From Eubacteriaceae bacterium (GTDB lineage: Bacteria; Bacillota; Clostridia; Eubacteriales; Eubacteriaceae), in the NCBI GenBank assembly GCA_016650045.1, contig JAENWK010000015.1, positions 1 through 32,017 of the forward strand: a stretch of 32,017 nt of DNA. The letters are read 5' to 3'. A program made the translations under genes and the position numbers. Every line of letters starts with the position of its first letter. The stretch's first letter is position 1. The notes under the pieces are model-generated. The model saw nothing but the letters and a program-made list of their open reading frames with translations, was not told the DNA's origin and searched no databases. Positions 31,125 to 32,017 of this stretch are shown here, piece by piece.

Positions 31125-31297
31125 TAAATTGAATATCAAGCTGTTTATTAGGAAGATATAATTGTTTAGCATATTTTGATATTGGCATCACAATTATTTG
31201 TGAATATTACAAAATATCTGATTTGCAATTGAAGATCATATAAAATTATGATACTATGACCAAAATTGAAAGAATAATATCAGGGGGAAAAGACGAT

Positions 31298-32017
31298 ATG
31301 ATTAAACAGAATTCAAACCGAGACAGATGGATGCGTATGCATGCCGATCCTGATATGCGAAAGAAATTATCAAAACATTTAAGGGAAAGCTGGGAGAAAA
31401 GCGATGCCTGCAAAGTGGATTATCTGAATGCGCTTCCGGAAAAAATTTCATCTGGTGAATTTGCAAAGATAAAAATCAAAAACAGACGCTTATACATCTA
31501 TACGAATAGTGTAATCGATTACCCATTATCCCAGATTCATTTTCCAGAGTGCGGAGTACTGTTGTTTGATAAAACGGGGTGTCTCCTACAGCTGTATGGA
31601 AATAATGAGTTTCTTTCATGGGCAGCGGATAATCATATTAAAATCGGGACCCGGTGGACGGAAAAAACAATTGGAACCAATGCAGTTTCATTAGGAATGA
31701 TGAATAAAGAAACCGTATCGCTTAGGGGAGAAGAAAACTATTCTGAATTTCTCACCGGAGGAATATTTTCCTATACCCCAATAAAACGGGATGATGGCGA
31801 ACTTCTGGGGGGAATTGTTCTGGCGGCTCCATCTAATACATCAGTGAACTATTTACGACCACTGTCATTTATGGTAGCCCGGGAAGTTGAACTTCAGATA
31901 TTTTGGTTTGAAACCATCAGCAAGTACAGCAATATGACAGAAAATGTGGGTTTGATGTGTCTGGATCAATCCAATAAAACAAATCGGATTATTATAATGA
32001 ATAATGAAACCATTAGA
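31298..32017 (+). CDS. Sigma-54-dependent (AcoR-like) activator, N-terminal part, cut by window end
   Basis: An ATG behind CAGGGGGAAAAGACGAT opens a frame that is still open at the last base (240 codons). The N-terminus (NRDRWMRMHADPDMRKKLSK) is followed by a GAF-type sensor with the diagnostic GTRWTEKTIGTNAVSLGM segment (about residues 115-132). YTPIKRDDGELLGGIVLAAP comes next. This motif set marks AcoR/DhaR-type enhancer-binding proteins, whose AAA+ and Fis-type HTH domains would lie beyond the window. AcoR-type regulators control acetoin, glycerol/diol or alcohol metabolism via sigma-54. The target may lie to the right, or may be the adh-aor operon. The rest of the protein is not visible. 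Confidence 0.75.
   Translation, partial: MIKQNSNRDRWMRMHADPDMRKKLSKHLRESWEKSDACKVDYLNALPEKISSGEFAKIKIKNRRLYIYTNSVIDYPLSQIHFPECGVLLFDKTGCLLQLYGNNEFLSWAADNHIKIGTRWTEKTIGTNAVSLGMMNKETVSLRGEENYSEFLTGGIFSYTPIKRDDGELLGGIVLAAPSNTSVNYLRPLSFMVAREVELQIFWFETISKYSNMTENVGLMCLDQSNKTNRIIIMNNETIR

Overview
The window looks like accessory chromosome from a low-GC anaerobic Firmicute, most plausibly an acetogen of the Acetobacterium/Eubacterium type. This is inferred from the content: a uroporphyrinogen-decarboxylase-type methyltransferase, an aldehyde:ferredoxin oxidoreductase with its own MoaD-like partner, anaerobic sulfite-reductase remnants, DUF134/NifX-type proteins, strong AGGAGG ribosome binding sites and AT-rich spacers. 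No species marker is present.

Region 1 (1-7.33 kb) is a graveyard. An AbiE-type toxin-antitoxin pair has an open antitoxin gene at the window edge. Its toxin gene abiEii is cut in two pieces about 6.2 kb apart (486-592 and 6772-7045) that would rejoin almost codon-perfectly. Between them lie two truncated IS3-family elements, an SNF2-helicase fragment, an IS30 remnant, a wall-anchored ice-binding-like protein with an intact reading frame, its broken class B sortase, a tyrosine recombinase lacking its nucleophile, and a sulfite reductase with two frameshifts. An IS1182-type remnant ends the second toxin piece.

Region 2 (7.34-12.25 kb) is a metal/metalloid-responsive cluster: arsR behind a perfect palindromic operator, a decayed ArsP-like permease start, an MFS exporter, a CDF cation exporter, a COG0701 permease encoded as two overlapping half-genes, and a convergent cysteine-rich DGC-type protein.

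Region 3 (12.8-20.5 kb) begins with an IS256 transposase that has lost its middle in frame and a gutted XRE-cupin regulator. An operon of cupin, HyuA, HyuB, NCS1 permease and, after a hairpin, an M24 peptidase/creatinase-like hydrolase follows. It reads as uptake and ATP-dependent opening of a hydantoin-like cyclic amide followed by hydrolysis.

Region 4 (20.6-22.1 kb) has a NifX/NifB-type iron-molybdenum-cofactor-family protein and a DUF134 regulator, each behind a TTGACATATG promoter, with an unexplained multi-hairpin stretch between them.

Region 5 (22.3-26.1 kb) has a divergent TetR regulator, an MFS transporter, a UroD-type methyltransferase and a 41-codon ORF, closed by a strong terminator.

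Region 6 (26.1-32.0 kb) has a minus-strand operon of iron alcohol dehydrogenase, aldehyde:ferredoxin oxidoreductase and MoaD-like protein, divergent from a PucR-type regulator. A 90-bp tandem duplication has copied the adh start site and created a 13-codon leader minigene. A sigma-54-type regulator runs off the right edge.
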